A stretch of 64,000 bases of DNA from Bizionia argentinensis JUB59. Lineage in GTDB: Bacteria; Bacteroidota; Bacteroidia; Flavobacteriales; Flavobacteriaceae. Position 1 is the stretch's first letter. Every line of letters starts with the position of its first letter. This document shows, piece by piece, positions 28,412-37,820 of this stretch. The translations under genes and the position numbers were made by a program. Location of the stretch: positions 62,001 through 126,000 of the forward strand of contig NZ_AFXZ01000009.1 of the NCBI RefSeq assembly GCF_000224335.1. The letters run 5' to 3'. The notes under the pieces were generated by a model. That model saw only the letters and a program-made list of their open reading frames with translations, had not been told where the DNA came from and did no database searches.

Positions 28412-30007
28412 TTAAGCATTTTCCTTTTTATGCATCCGCCATTTATTAAAACCAAACCAAGCGGCCAATAATACTAAAAATGGAATAAAATATGAAACTG
28501 GTTCACCACTACCATGTACAGTTGTAAATAAACGTTCCCAACGTATTTTTTCTTTAATTCCTTGACCATTGGCATTCCAACTCATCCAAATAAATACAGG
28601 TTTTCCAACCACGTGATCAAACGGTACAAAACCCCAAGAACGTGCGTCTAATGAGTTGTGGCGGTTATCACCCATTAGCCAATAATAATCTTTTTGAAAC
28701 GTGTAATTTGTAGCTACTTTACCATTAATGAGTATCTGATTCCCTTTAATCTGCAATTTGTTGTTTTCATATTCAGTAATAGCACGTCTGTAAAGTGGTA
28801 AAACATCTAAATTTAAATCGACAGTTGCACCAGCTTGCGGAATATATAAAGGACCAAACCAATCATTGTTCCAGTTATAATTAGAGTCATGAGGAAAAAC
28901 ACTCGCCTCACGTTCGCCCTCTTCACGATTTAAACGTTCAACACTCTTAACGTTTGGATGGTTTTTGAAACGAGCTAAATTTTCATCTGAAATACCTGGA
29001 AAATAACTCATCGAGTAGTCCTGATTGTACTGCGGGAAATCGGTTATATTATAACGCTTGGATAAATTGTAGTTATTAAAAAGGCCGTTTTTAGTTTCTA
29101 CTCTATAAGAAAATTGCAATTTTGCACGATCTGGCAGGACATTTTGTTTACCGTTAATAAATACAAAACCATTACGAATTTCGAGTGAATCGCCAGGTAA
29201 AGCAACGGCACGTTTAACGTAGTTTGTTTTCTTATCAACCGGTTTGTAATAATTTCTATCGGCTGCTTTATACATGTTGTATAAAGTATCTACGGGCCAA
29301 TTGAAAACGACAATATCATTTTGAGCAATATTCTGAAAACCAGGTAAACGCAAATAGGGTAGGGACAACTTATTTATGAATGAGGTGTTTCTTTTTTCAA
29401 CATTATCATCATATAAATATGATTTTTTATTCAAAATCGGAATAGTATCATGAACCATTGGTGCCGCTACAGTAGTCATAGGAACACGTGCTCCGTAATG
29501 AAATTTACTTACGAATAGGAAATCGCCGACTAACAAAGATTTTTCTAAAGAGGATGTTGGAATTGTGTAGGGTTGGATAGCATAGGTATGCACAACCGTG
29601 GCAGCAACAATAGCAAAAAGTATAGAGCTTACCCAGTCTCCAAGTGTCGTTTTTGGTTGTAAACTTCTGTCTTCAATGTATTTTACATCTGCAATATAAT
29701 TTAGATAGTAGTTATAAAACCCTAATGTGAATAAAGCCAAAACAGTATCTGTAGTTGAGTTTTTACCGAAACTTCTAGCGGTTTCTACCCAAACTACAGG
29801 AAACATAATAAGGTTAACAATAGGTAAAAAGAGTAATATTGTCCAATACCACGGCCTATTTATAATTTTCATTAAAATAACCGCATTATAAACAGGAACG
29901 AAGGCTTCCCAAGCTTGTCTACCTGCTTTTATATATAATTTCCAAGTTCCTAAACCGTGAATAACTTGAATAATTAGAATTATTATTAGCCAATGTAAAA
30001 GTGCCAT
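28412..30007 (-). CDS. lepB: Signal peptidase I, long Bacteroidota type
   Basis: 531 residues, far longer than the E. coli enzyme. Several N-terminal membrane helices (about 4-100, resembling DUF5684) precede the S26 catalytic domain. Catalytic serine 153 lies in IPTSSLEKSL and the lysine base 265 in YVKRAVALPGD; the box E motif GDNRHNSLDARSWGFVP lies near 455-471. A large insertion between the lysine and box E is typical of the phylum. It removes signal peptides from exported proteins. A final membrane segment (about 505-522) is present. Confidence 0.94.
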   Translation of the reverse strand: MALLHWLIIILIIQVIHGLGTWKLYIKAGRQAWEAFVPVYNAVILMKIINRPWYWTILLFLPIVNLIMFPVVWVETARSFGKNSTTDTVLALFTLGFYNYYLNYIADVKYIEDRSLQPKTTLGDWVSSILFAIVAATVVHTYAIQPYTIPTSSLEKSLLVGDFLFVSKFHYGARVPMTTVAAPMVHDTIPILNKKSYLYDDNVEKRNTSFINKLSLPYLRLPGFQNIAQNDIVVFNWPVDTLYNMYKAADRNYYKPVDKKTNYVKRAVALPGDSLEIRNGFVFINGKQNVLPDRAKLQFSYRVETKNGLFNNYNLSKRYNITDFPQYNQDYSMSYFPGISDENLARFKNHPNVKSVERLNREEGEREASVFPHDSNYNWNNDWFGPLYIPQAGATVDLNLDVLPLYRRAITEYENNKLQIKGNQILINGKVATNYTFQKDYYWLMGDNRHNSLDARSWGFVPFDHVVGKPVFIWMSWNANGQGIKEKIRWERLFTTVHGSGEPVSYFIPFLVLLAAWFGFNKWRMHKKENA

Positions 30008-30071
30008 ATATTTTTTGTTTTGTCTTTAATTTGTAGTTGTCACGTCTATATTGTTACGTAACATTTTGTTT

Positions 30072-30773
30072 TTAACCAATGTTTAACACATCTTTCATCG
30101 TAAACACACCTTTTTTATCTTTCAACCATTCGGCAGCAATTATAGCGCCCAATGCGAAACCTTCACGGCTGTGCGCTTCATGTTCCAATGTAATGGTGTC
30201 CGTTTTGCTGGTGTAAGCAACGGTATGCGTACCGGAAACATCATCTATGCGTTTGGCTGTAATAGGAATAGTATTTTCTTTTTCGGAGACGAGATTCCAG
30301 TCGGTGTAATTGTCGTGTTCTGCAATAATAGTTTCAGCGAGAGTAATGGCAGTTCCACTTGGGGAATCGAGTTTTTGAGCGTGATGAACCTCTTCCATAG
30401 CCACTTTATAGGCGTCTAATTTCGACATCATTTTAGCCAATTGTTTATTGAGTTCAAAAAAGATATTAACACCCAAGCTAAAGTTAGAAGCATAAATAAA
30501 GGCACCATTCTCTTCTTTGCAGAGTGCTTCTGCCTTTTCTCGGTTCTCCAACCAACCTGTAGTTCCTGAAACAACAGGAACGCCATGTTTAAAGCATTTT
30601 ATAATATTAAAAAAAGCAGCTTCGGGTACACTGAAGTCGATAGCAACATCCGCTTTCGAAATATCGTAACCAGCTTCATCATTCGTTTTTATAATTATTT
30701 CGTGACCGCGTTCTATAGCAATTTTCTCAATGGTTTTACCCATTTTACCATATCCTAAAAGTGCTACTTTCAT
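30072..30773 (-). CDS. dapB: 4-hydroxy-tetrahydrodipicolinate reductase
   Basis: Reduces hydroxytetrahydrodipicolinate in the lysine/diaminopimelate pathway. 233 residues: Rossmann motif LGYGKMGKTIE at the N-terminus, IDFSVPEA, SGTTGW, and the catalytic EVHHAQKLDSPSGTA near 128-142. The family is normally slightly longer (about 240-270); the Bacteroidota form is short. Two bases after the DUF5683 gene, so clearly co-transcribed. Confidence 0.95.
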   Translation of the reverse strand: MKVALLGYGKMGKTIEKIAIERGHEIIIKTNDEAGYDISKADVAIDFSVPEAAFFNIIKCFKHGVPVVSGTTGWLENREKAEALCKEENGAFIYASNFSLGVNIFFELNKQLAKMMSKLDAYKVAMEEVHHAQKLDSPSGTAITLAETIIAEHDNYTDWNLVSEKENTIPITAKRIDDVSGTHTVAYTSKTDTITLEHEAHSREGFALGAIIAAEWLKDKKGVFTMKDVLNIG

Positions 30774-30775
30774 AC

Positions 30776-31378
30776 TTAAAATTTATAATTAATGGTTAAA
30801 CCTAAATCGCCTGTTTTATCAAAATCATTAATTTTGTAATGCGGTACTAATGATAAATTGTCATCTACATTATATTGTAGTAGATGTGCATCGACGTTGG
30901 CGTCAATAATATTAAGCGCATAAATACCAATAGTTACTAGTAGTGATAGTTCGCGATTTCGACTCAAGGTTTTTTGAGCCTCGCGTAAACCATCATCACT
31001 AATAGTCCCATAAAATTCATCATTGGTAAAACCTGCTAGCCGACTTTTATAAGCCGATCGGTACCGTTTGTATTCTTTATTATTATCTAAATAAAAATAG
31101 AGACCAGCACCAATTCCAGCGTAAACAATAGGGATTTTCCAATATTTTTTATTGTAAGCTTGACCGAGTCCCGGAAGAATTGCCGAGTAAAAAGCAGCTC
31201 GAGCTGGCGCTAATGGATCTATAGGATCAGTAACGATATTATTGGCTTGTACTTTTAATTTTTCAGGCTTTTCTGTCTGGGCATTTTTTTTATCTTCTGA
31301 ATTTTCATCCTCTTGCGCCCAAATATTGCCACAAAAAGTTAATATAACAACAAGCGCTATAGCATATTTATTCCGCAC
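30776..31378 (-). CDS. DUF5683-domain envelope protein
   Basis: 200 residues with a signal peptide (NIWAQ), a low-complexity charged linker and a membrane-associated domain starting DPLAPARAAFYSAILPGLGQAYNKKYWKIP, the hallmark of DUF5683. The C-terminus ends with GLTINYKF, resembling a barrel or inner-membrane edge strand. The gene between parB and dapB is conserved in Flavobacteriaceae, but its role is unknown. The start overlaps the parB stop by 11 bases. Confidence 0.85.
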   Translation of the reverse strand: MRNKYAIALVVILTFCGNIWAQEDENSEDKKNAQTEKPEKLKVQANNIVTDPIDPLAPARAAFYSAILPGLGQAYNKKYWKIPIVYAGIGAGLYFYLDNNKEYKRYRSAYKSRLAGFTNDEFYGTISDDGLREAQKTLSRNRELSLLVTIGIYALNIIDANVDAHLLQYNVDDNLSLVPHYKINDFDKTGDLGLTINYKF

Positions 31379-32270
31379 CTTTTACTAGTTTTAATATACG
31401 ATTAAAGTCTTCTTCCGAATGAAAAGGAATAGAAATATTACCTTTCCCATTCTTTGCTACTTTAACGTTGATTTTATGACCAAAGTATTCAGAAAAATCA
31501 TCAATTCCTTTTTTAACAAATTTAGGAACTTCTTCCTTTGCTTTTGGAACTTTAACTGCTTTGTCTGATTGTAAATCACGAACTAATGTTTCCGTATCAC
31601 GAACCGACAGTTTATTAGAAATTATTTTCTCATAAATATCTAATTGAAGTACTTGGTCTTCAATGGTAATTATTGCGCGACCATGGCCCATAGAAATAAA
31701 ACCATCGCGCATACCAGTTTGAATAATTGGATCCAATTTTAGTAAGCGTAAATAATTGGCAATCGTGGAGCGTTTTTTACCCACACGATCACTCATTTGT
31801 TCTTGAGTTAGATTAATTTCATCAATTAATCGTTGGTATGATAAGGCAATTTCAATAGGATCTAAATCTTGACGCTGAATATTCTCAACCAAAGCCATTT
31901 CAAGCGATTCTTGGTCGTTAGCAATACGAATATAAGCTGGAATGGTTTCTAAACCTAGTAATTTGGACGCTCTAAAACGGCGCTCCCCAGATACTAATTG
32001 AAATTTATTAAAATCGAGTTTACGAACTGTAATAGGTTGAATTACGCCTAATTCATTAATAGAAGAAGCAAGCTCACGCAAGGTTTCTTCATTAAAATTG
32101 GTACGTGGTTGAAATGGATTTATATCAATAGAATCAAGGTCCAACTCCACAATATTACCAATAACTTGATCGGCGTTTTTATCCTGACTCGTTTTTATAT
32201 CGTTAGCAGGATCTTTTAATAAAGCGGATAAGCCTCTACCTAAAGCCTGTTTCTTATTTGCTTTCGCCAT
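31368..32270 (-). CDS. parB: Chromosome partitioning protein ParB
   Basis: 300 residues: N-terminal KKQALGRGLSALL, the CTPase/ParB box with NPFQPR and SGERRFRASKLLG, a central helix-turn-helix that binds parS (TQEQMSDRVGKKRSTIANYLRLL) and a C-terminal dimerisation region. It acts with ParA in origin segregation. Only three bases separate it from parA. I found no obvious parS site in the adjacent intergenic sequence. Confidence 0.95.
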   Translation of the reverse strand: MAKANKKQALGRGLSALLKDPANDIKTSQDKNADQVIGNIVELDLDSIDINPFQPRTNFNEETLRELASSINELGVIQPITVRKLDFNKFQLVSGERRFRASKLLGLETIPAYIRIANDQESLEMALVENIQRQDLDPIEIALSYQRLIDEINLTQEQMSDRVGKKRSTIANYLRLLKLDPIIQTGMRDGFISMGHGRAIITIEDQVLQLDIYEKIISNKLSVRDTETLVRDLQSDKAVKVPKAKEEVPKFVKKGIDDFSEYFGHKINVKVAKNGKGNISIPFHSEEDFNRILKLVKGAE

Positions 32271-32273
32271 GAT

Positions 32274-33038
32274 CTAGGAATTTTTATTAATAATTTCTTT
32301 TGCTAGACTTAAATAATTCGTGGCACCTTTACTACTTGCGTCATAATTAATAATACTTTCACCGTAACTAGGCGCTTCACTTAAACGCACATTTCGCTGA
32401 ATAATAGTCTGAAAAACCATGTCGTTAAAATGCTTCTGAACTTCTTCAACCACTTGATTTGATAATCGTAAGCGCGAATCGTACATGGTTAGAAGGAGAC
32501 CTTCAATGTCCAAGTCCGGATTATGAATTTTTTGAACACTTTTAACCGTGTTTAATAGCTTACCTAAACCTTCTAGAGCAAAATATTCACATTGAATAGG
32601 AATTACTACCGAATGTGCAGCTGTTAAGGCATTTAGTGTTAGCAAACCTAATGATGGTGCGCAATCTATAAGAATATAATCGTAATCGTCCACTATATCA
32701 ACCAATGCTTTTTTAAGCATATATTCTCGTTGATCTTTGTCTACAAGCTCAATTTCTATAGCAACAAGATCAATATGTGCTGGAATAATATCCAGATTTG
32801 GCGTATCAGTTTTCATAACCGCTTCTCTGGCTGTAGTTGTATGCTCAAGCAATTGGTAGGTTCCAAGTTCTATTGTATCTACATCAATTCCCAGACCCGA
32901 AGTCGCATTCGCTTGTGGGTCAGCATCAATAAGCAGTACTTTTTTTTCAAGCACGCCCAAAGACGCCGCTAAATTTATAGATGTGGTCGTTTTTCCAACA
33001 CCTCCTTTTTGGTTAGCAATTGCTATAATTTTACCCAT
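32274..33038 (-). CDS. parA: Chromosome partitioning ATPase ParA
   Basis: The start at 33038 gives MGKIIAIANQKGGVGKTTT, the normal ParA N-terminus; a longer frame would add 28 unrelated residues. 254 residues with the deviant Walker A KGGVGKTT, switch I VLLIDADPQANAT, and DYILIDCAPSLGLLTLNAL. First gene of the minus-strand cluster parA-parB-DUF5683-dapB-lepB. Works with ParB in chromosome segregation. Confidence 0.96.
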   Translation of the reverse strand: MGKIIAIANQKGGVGKTTTSINLAASLGVLEKKVLLIDADPQANATSGLGIDVDTIELGTYQLLEHTTTAREAVMKTDTPNLDIIPAHIDLVAIEIELVDKDQREYMLKKALVDIVDDYDYILIDCAPSLGLLTLNALTAAHSVVIPIQCEYFALEGLGKLLNTVKSVQKIHNPDLDIEGLLLTMYDSRLRLSNQVVEEVQKHFNDMVFQTIIQRNVRLSEAPSYGESIINYDASSKGATNYLSLAKEIINKNS

Positions 33039-33372
33039 TAATAAGATTGGTTTATTTACGTGTAAAAATACAATTATTTGTGAGTTTAGAAAATGGAAGT
33101 TGTTAATAAACCATAAACACATTGATATATCCTGTAAATGAGTGGGTTAATAGGTTCTGAATACTCTAATACTTTATCAACGTCTTTCTAAACCATATTA
33201 ATTCTAGTTTAGCTAACTGAGAATGTTTTTTTCATAATTATTTAATAATAAATTTGAAAAGACATCTATTTATAACGATTATAAAAAGTCTGTCTTCCCC
33301 TCAATTATTAACGGTAAGTATTGTAAAAGCAACAATTATTGCTACTTTGAATTTTCGGAATCCTATAGAACC

Positions 33373-33384
33373 TGACAAATGTCA
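33373..33384 (+). promoter_or_regulatory. FNR/CRP-family palindrome upstream of nirK
   Basis: TGACAAATGTCA is a perfect TGAC-N4-GTCA palindrome, the core recognised by FNR/Dnr/NnrR-type regulators. Its centre is about 30 bases before the -7 box, the spacing of a class II activator site (near -41 from the predicted start). Confidence 0.6.
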
Positions 33385-33407
33385 TATTACAAACTATACT
33401 TGTTAAG

Positions 33408-33415
33408 TATATTTG
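33408..33415 (+). promoter_or_regulatory. nirK -7 element
   Basis: TATATTTG matches TAnnTTTG exactly. No TTTG -33 element is present at the expected place, where instead the activator-type palindrome ends, as expected for an activator-dependent promoter. Confidence 0.6.
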
Positions 33416-33431
33416 CTAGGTAAAGAAGATG

Positions 33432-33451
33432 AAACTATCCGAATTACAGAA
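33432..33451 (+). promoter_or_regulatory. Candidate operator shared by nirK and ric (copy 1)
   Basis: AAACTATCCGAATTACAGAA matches the minus-strand sequence upstream of ric (40413-40432) at 18 of 20 bases. It lies just downstream of the predicted nirK transcription start, a position suited to a repressor such as the nearby Rrf2 protein. Confidence 0.5.
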
Positions 33452-33483
33452 GCTAAAACACTAATCTATTATTACACATTATT

Positions 33484-34947
33484 ATGAAAAAACAAAAGAC
33501 CATCAAACATGTTTACTCACCTATTCTATTGTTATTATTAGCAGTCTTTTTTACGGGTTGTTTTGATGATGAAGAAAAAACTTATGAGAGTTCGGCAGAT
33601 ATTCCAGTTAATCGAGAAATGATTGCCGAGTTAACATCGCCACCACACGTACCGACGCCAATTGGTGATAGAAAAGCGAAGAAACTTATTGTTAAAATGG
33701 AAATTCTTGAGGAAGAAGGCGAAATGACCGACGGTGTAAAGTATATGTATTGGACATTTGGCGGAACCGTTCCTGGGAGTTTTATTAGAACACGCGTTGG
33801 GGATGAAGTGGAATTCCATTTACAAAATCACCCAGACAACAAGCTACCACACAACATTGATTTACATGCGGTAACTGGTCCTGGAGGTGGAGCAGAGTCT
33901 TCATTTGTGGCACCAGGTCACTCTAAAGTTTTTTCATTTAAAACTTTAAATCCTGGACTATATGTATACCATTGTGCTACGGCTCCTGTGGGAATGCATA
34001 TTGCAAACGGTATGTATGGTTTAATTTTAGTTGAACCAGAAGGTGGTTTAGCACCTGTAGATAAAGAATACTATATTATGCAAGGTGATTTTTATACGAA
34101 AGGTGCAAATGGCGAACGTGGATTACAACCATTCGATATGAAAAAAGCGATTGATGAAAGAGCCGATTATGTCGTGTTTAACGGTAAAGTGGGTTCACTT
34201 ACAGGCGATAATGCTATTACCGCTAATGTTGGTGAAACTGTAAGACTGTTTGTTGGTAATGGTGGACCGAACTTGGTGTCATCTTTCCATGTAATTGGTG
34301 AGATTTTTGACCGTGTTCACGTAGAAGGTGGTAGCTTGGTTAATGAAAATGTACAAACGACATTAATACCTGCAGGTGGCGCAGCCATTGTAGAGTTCCG
34401 TGTAGATGTTCCTGGTAGCTTAATTATGGTTGACCACTCTATTTTTAGAGCCTTTAATAAAGGAGCTTTAGGAATGCTTAATGTAACTGGTGAAGAGAAT
34501 AAGAAAATTTATTCTGGTGAAATTCGTGATGATATTTATTTACCTGAAGGTCCTGGTATTCAAACTATGCCAACTACCGATGAAATTGTAGAAGCAGATA
34601 TTCCTGCAAAATCATTTGAAGAGCAAATGGAATTTGGAAAACAAGCGTATATGCAAACCTGTTTTGCTTGCCACCAAGGAGAAGGTCAAGGCGTACCAAC
34701 TGCTTTTCCTCCATTAGCAAATTCGGATTATTTAAATGCTGATGTAGATCGTGCTATTGGTGCCGTACTTTTCGGTTTAACGGGTGAAATTACCGTAAAT
34801 GGTGAAGTTTATAACAGTGTCATGACGAGACAAACCTTATCTACAGACGAAGTTGCAAATGTAATGACCTATGTTTACAACAGCTGGGGTAATTCAGGAC
34901 AAGTTGTTACCAGAGAGATGGTAGAAAAAGTTAAAAACAAAAAATAA
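33484..34947 (+). CDS. nirK: Copper nitrite reductase with C-terminal cytochrome c domain
   Basis: Reduces nitrite to nitric oxide in the periplasm. 487 residues; lipoprotein signal with cysteine 26 (FFTGC). Two cupredoxin domains: type 1 copper ligands H123, C164, H172, M177 ([25 protein letters not shown]) and type 2 ligands H128, H163, H318; catalytic D126 and H269. A C-terminal class I cytochrome c (about 378-487) has CFACH at 393-397 and a likely axial methionine 447, so electrons can enter without a separate donor. First gene of the nitrogen-oxide cluster. Confidence 0.96.
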   Translation: MKKQKTIKHVYSPILLLLLAVFFTGCFDDEEKTYESSADIPVNREMIAELTSPPHVPTPIGDRKAKKLIVKMEILEEEGEMTDGVKYMYWTFGGTVPGSFIRTRVGDEVEFHLQNHPDNKLPHNIDLHAVTGPGGGAESSFVAPGHSKVFSFKTLNPGLYVYHCATAPVGMHIANGMYGLILVEPEGGLAPVDKEYYIMQGDFYTKGANGERGLQPFDMKKAIDERADYVVFNGKVGSLTGDNAITANVGETVRLFVGNGGPNLVSSFHVIGEIFDRVHVEGGSLVNENVQTTLIPAGGAAIVEFRVDVPGSLIMVDHSIFRAFNKGALGMLNVTGEENKKIYSGEIRDDIYLPEGPGIQTMPTTDEIVEADIPAKSFEEQMEFGKQAYMQTCFACHQGEGQGVPTAFPPLANSDYLNADVDRAIGAVLFGLTGEITVNGEVYNSVMTRQTLSTDEVANVMTYVYNSWGNSGQVVTREMVEKVKNKK

Positions 34948-34952
34948 TTAAT

Positions 34953-35732
34953 ATGAAAATCCAAGTCTTTAGATTGCTGCTTATTTTATTAGTGTTTCAA
35001 CCTATTGTTTACGCACAGTCTGAAGGCATGGTATTCATTGAAGGCAGTCGCTATATTCCTTTATACGGTCGAGACTCTACTGTGGTTGAAGTAAAAGATT
35101 TTGAAATAGATGTTTATCCGGTAACAAATTCTGAATATGCAGATTTTGTTGCCAAATATCCAAAATGGCAAAAGTCCAATGCTATAAAATTATTTACCGA
35201 TAAAAGTTATTTAAACAATTGGAAAAACGATTTAGAATTTAAAAACTCTGAATTACCTAATAGTCCTGTAACGTATGTTTCTTGGTTTGCAGCCAAAGAT
35301 TATTGCGAGTGTCAAGGTAAACGTTTGCCAACTGTTGATGAATGGGAATATGCAGCTATGGCAGACGAAACTACCAAAGATGCCCGTGTAAAACCTTCTT
35401 ATAATGAACAAATCTTATCATGGTATGAAGCGCCAAGATCTAATGAAAATACTGTAGGATTAAATAACAAAAACGTCTGGGGCGTTCATGATTTACACGG
35501 TTTAGTGTGGGAGTGGACAATCGATTTTAATTCGGTTTTAATAACCGGCGAATCGCGTAAAGATGTGGATAAAGATAATAACCTATTTTGTGGTAGTGCT
35601 GCCGTAAATGCAACCGATTTAATGAACTATGCAGCTTTTATGCGTTATGCTATTCGTGGAAGTTTAAAAGCGAAATACTCTATGAAAAACCTAGGTTTTC
35701 GCTGTGTTAAAGATGTAAATAAGATAGAATAA
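34953..35732 (+). CDS. nirV: NirV-like protein, formylglycine-generating-enzyme fold
   Basis: 259 residues with a signal peptide (ending VYAQ). The FGE-sulfatase/SUMF1 domain is evident: FEIDVYPVTNSEYADFV, PVTYVSWFAAKDYCECQGKRLPT with VDEWEYAA, DLHGLVWEWT and the terminal LGFRCVK. The same type of gene, nirV, lies next to nirK in other denitrifiers, where its role is still unclear; a part in nitrite reductase maturation is a guess. Five bases after nirK, so one transcript. Confidence 0.85.
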   Translation: MKIQVFRLLLILLVFQPIVYAQSEGMVFIEGSRYIPLYGRDSTVVEVKDFEIDVYPVTNSEYADFVAKYPKWQKSNAIKLFTDKSYLNNWKNDLEFKNSELPNSPVTYVSWFAAKDYCECQGKRLPTVDEWEYAAMADETTKDARVKPSYNEQILSWYEAPRSNENTVGLNNKNVWGVHDLHGLVWEWTIDFNSVLITGESRKDVDKDNNLFCGSAAVNATDLMNYAAFMRYAIRGSLKAKYSMKNLGFRCVKDVNKIE

Positions 35733-35734
35733 AG

Positions 35735-36448
35735 ATGAAAACACTAAAATATATACTTGTTATGCTGTTTACAGTGGTAGCAATTCAAAGTTGTAATTCT
35801 GATAAGAAAGCCGATATGAATATCGCTGAAGTTTATCAATGTCCAATGGAATGTGAAGGTGATAAAACCTATACAGAACCAGGAAGTTGCCCAGTTTGTA
35901 AAATGGATTTAACGCTAGTAGAGTTAACATCCAAAACACTTGCAGATGAAAGTATTTCTGAAGAATCAATTTTCAATTTAACATCTAAATGGCATACCGA
36001 AGAAAATGAGGTTATTCAATTAAAAGATTTAAAAGGAAAAACCTTGGTTATGGTAATGATTTATACGTCTTGTAAAGCTGCTTGTCCTCGTTTAGTGGCC
36101 GATATGCGGAATATAGAAGCACAACTTCCAGATGAAAAAATTAAAGATATCCAATTTGTAATGGTTAGTATTGATCCAGAAACCGATACGCCAGAACGGT
36201 TAAAAGCTTTTGCAATAGAAAATATGATGGATGAAGAGCAATGGCTATTTCTTCAAGGTACGGAAGGTAGTGTTCGTGAATTTGCCAACGTACTCTCTGT
36301 AAAATATAAAGAAATTTCGCCTATCGATTTTTCACACTCTAATATTATTTCTGTTTTTAATGCGCAAGGTGAATTAATGCACCAGCAAGAAGGTTTAGGT
36401 GTAAATAATAAGGAAACGATTGCGTCCATTTTAGAAGTAACGCCTTAA
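35735..36448 (+). CDS. SCO-family copper chaperone with N-terminal metal-binding domain
   Basis: 237-residue lipoprotein (cysteine 20). A small heavy-metal-binding domain (about 35-60: YQCPMEC ... GSCPVCKMDL, cysteines 36, 40, 52, 55) precedes a thioredoxin-like SCO domain with copper ligands in SCKAAC (cysteines 113 and 117) and histidine 201 (DFSHSNII). SCO proteins deliver copper to cytochrome oxidase CuA; here the two-base spacing after nirV suggests copper delivery or redox priming for NirK. The added domain resembles the P1B ATPase/efflux-linked YHS-like zinc ribbon. Confidence 0.92.
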   Translation: MKTLKYILVMLFTVVAIQSCNSDKKADMNIAEVYQCPMECEGDKTYTEPGSCPVCKMDLTLVELTSKTLADESISEESIFNLTSKWHTEENEVIQLKDLKGKTLVMVMIYTSCKAACPRLVADMRNIEAQLPDEKIKDIQFVMVSIDPETDTPERLKAFAIENMMDEEQWLFLQGTEGSVREFANVLSVKYKEISPIDFSHSNIISVFNAQGELMHQQEGLGVNNKETIASILEVTP

Positions 36449-36508
36449 TAAAGTATTTAGAACATATTGTTTCAGTGCTTTTTTACGTCAATATAAAATA
36501 ATATTCAA

Positions 36509-37777
36509 ATGAAAAAATTTCTAATTATCATACTCTTCGGAGTCATGAGCCAGATGATTTATGCCCAGACCTTTGAGGTTTCGGCAGAATTACGACCACG
36601 GTTTGAATACCGAAATGGTTTTAAAACCTTGATGGATGATTCTAATGATGCTGCGTCATTTGTATCACAACGCACCCGATTAAATTTGGGTTTTAAAAGC
36701 GAGAAAATTAATGCTTACTTCAGTTTACAAGATGTCCGCGTTTGGGGCGATGTGCCCACATTAAACGCAACCGATAATAATGGTACAGCTATTCATGAAG
36801 CTTGGGCAGAACTCTTCTTAACGCCAGAGTTTTCGCTAAAAGTTGGGCGTCAGGAAATTTCTTATGACGATCAGCGCATATTTGGAGCAGTAGGTTGGGC
36901 GCAACAAGCCCGAAGTCATGATGCTTTACTAGCCATTTATAAACCAAATACCAACCATCATTTTGAGTTAGGTTTAGCGCTTAACGCGACGTCCGAAACA
37001 CTTTTCGATGTTGATTATACTTTAAATAATTACAAATCGCTTCAATACTTATGGTATCACACCAAAATATCATCAGTCGGTTTAAGCTTTTTGGCTTTAA
37101 ACAACGGATTGACTTATATTAAGGATAGTGAGCAGGAAGTAGATTATAGCCAAACTTTTGGAACGCATGCTAAATTTTCTGAAAACAGAATTAATACGGA
37201 AGCTTCCGTGTATTTTCAAACGGGTAAAATTGCCGACCAGCAACTTAATGCCTATAATTTATCTTTAAATGCATCTTACAGCTTCACCAATGGATTAAAG
37301 CCAGGGTTGGGTGTAGAGTATCTTTCTGGAACCGACATGAACACGAGCAGTACTGATAACAATTCTTTTAATCCTTTATTTGGTACCAATCATAAATTTA
37401 ATGGTTGGATGGATTATTTTTACGTAGGAAACCACATTAACTCCGTTGGTTTGGTAAATTTTTATGCGAATATCACTTATACGAAAGATCGTTTTTCAGT
37501 TTCAGTAATTCCTCATGTGTTTTCTTCTGCAGCAACGGTTGTAAATGCTTCAAATGAAGAAATGGATAACTACTTAGGAACAGAATTAGATATGTCTGTA
37601 ACCTACAAATGGACTAAAGATGTGAATTTTCAAGTAGGATACTCACAAATGTTTGCAACAGAAACTATGGAAGTTTTAAAAGGAGGAGATTCTCATACGG
37701 TTAATAACTGGGCTTGGGCAATGATTACAATCAAGCCAAGCTTATTTAAAACAAGCTTTAAAAAAGAGAATGAATAG
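36509..37777 (+). CDS. Outer-membrane channel, alginate-export-like
   Basis: 422 residues with a signal peptide (ending MIYAQ) and a beta-barrel body beginning FEVSAELRPRFEYRNGF, followed by RLNLGFKSEKINAYFSLQDVR and LKVGRQEISYDDQR, the conserved start of alginate_exp-type porins. The strand periodicity runs to the end. In nitrogen-oxide clusters such channels could pass nitrite, but the substrate here is not determinable. 60 bases after the SCO gene; may share the nirK transcript. Confidence 0.85.
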   Translation: MKKFLIIILFGVMSQMIYAQTFEVSAELRPRFEYRNGFKTLMDDSNDAASFVSQRTRLNLGFKSEKINAYFSLQDVRVWGDVPTLNATDNNGTAIHEAWAELFLTPEFSLKVGRQEISYDDQRIFGAVGWAQQARSHDALLAIYKPNTNHHFELGLALNATSETLFDVDYTLNNYKSLQYLWYHTKISSVGLSFLALNNGLTYIKDSEQEVDYSQTFGTHAKFSENRINTEASVYFQTGKIADQQLNAYNLSLNASYSFTNGLKPGLGVEYLSGTDMNTSSTDNNSFNPLFGTNHKFNGWMDYFYVGNHINSVGLVNFYANITYTKDRFSVSVIPHVFSSAATVVNASNEEMDNYLGTELDMSVTYKWTKDVNFQVGYSQMFATETMEVLKGGDSHTVNNWAWAMITIKPSLFKTSFKKENE

Positions 37778-37820
37778 CCGTATTTTGTTCGGAAACTAGT
37801 ATTAAATACGGCCTATTCAT
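37770..37820. terminator. Bidirectional terminator between porin and hemerythrin genes
   Basis: Arms 37770-37785 (ATGAATAGCCGTATTT) and 37804-37820 pair almost completely, with one bulged base. The plus-strand stop codon lies inside the left arm. Confidence 0.75.

Larger units (their letters stand above)
33039..33483. other. Divergent intergenic region parA-nirK
   Basis: 445 bases without a credible gene. It holds the nirK control region (activator-type palindrome at 33373, -7 box at 33408 and a repeated motif at 33432). The parA side is AT-rich with no exact TAnnTTTG box that I could place. Confidence 0.65.

Noticed and set aside
33039-33122. 28-residue extension of ParA
   Set aside because: The added part is hydrophobic and unlike ParA; the normal MGKIIAIANQKGG start is at 33038.
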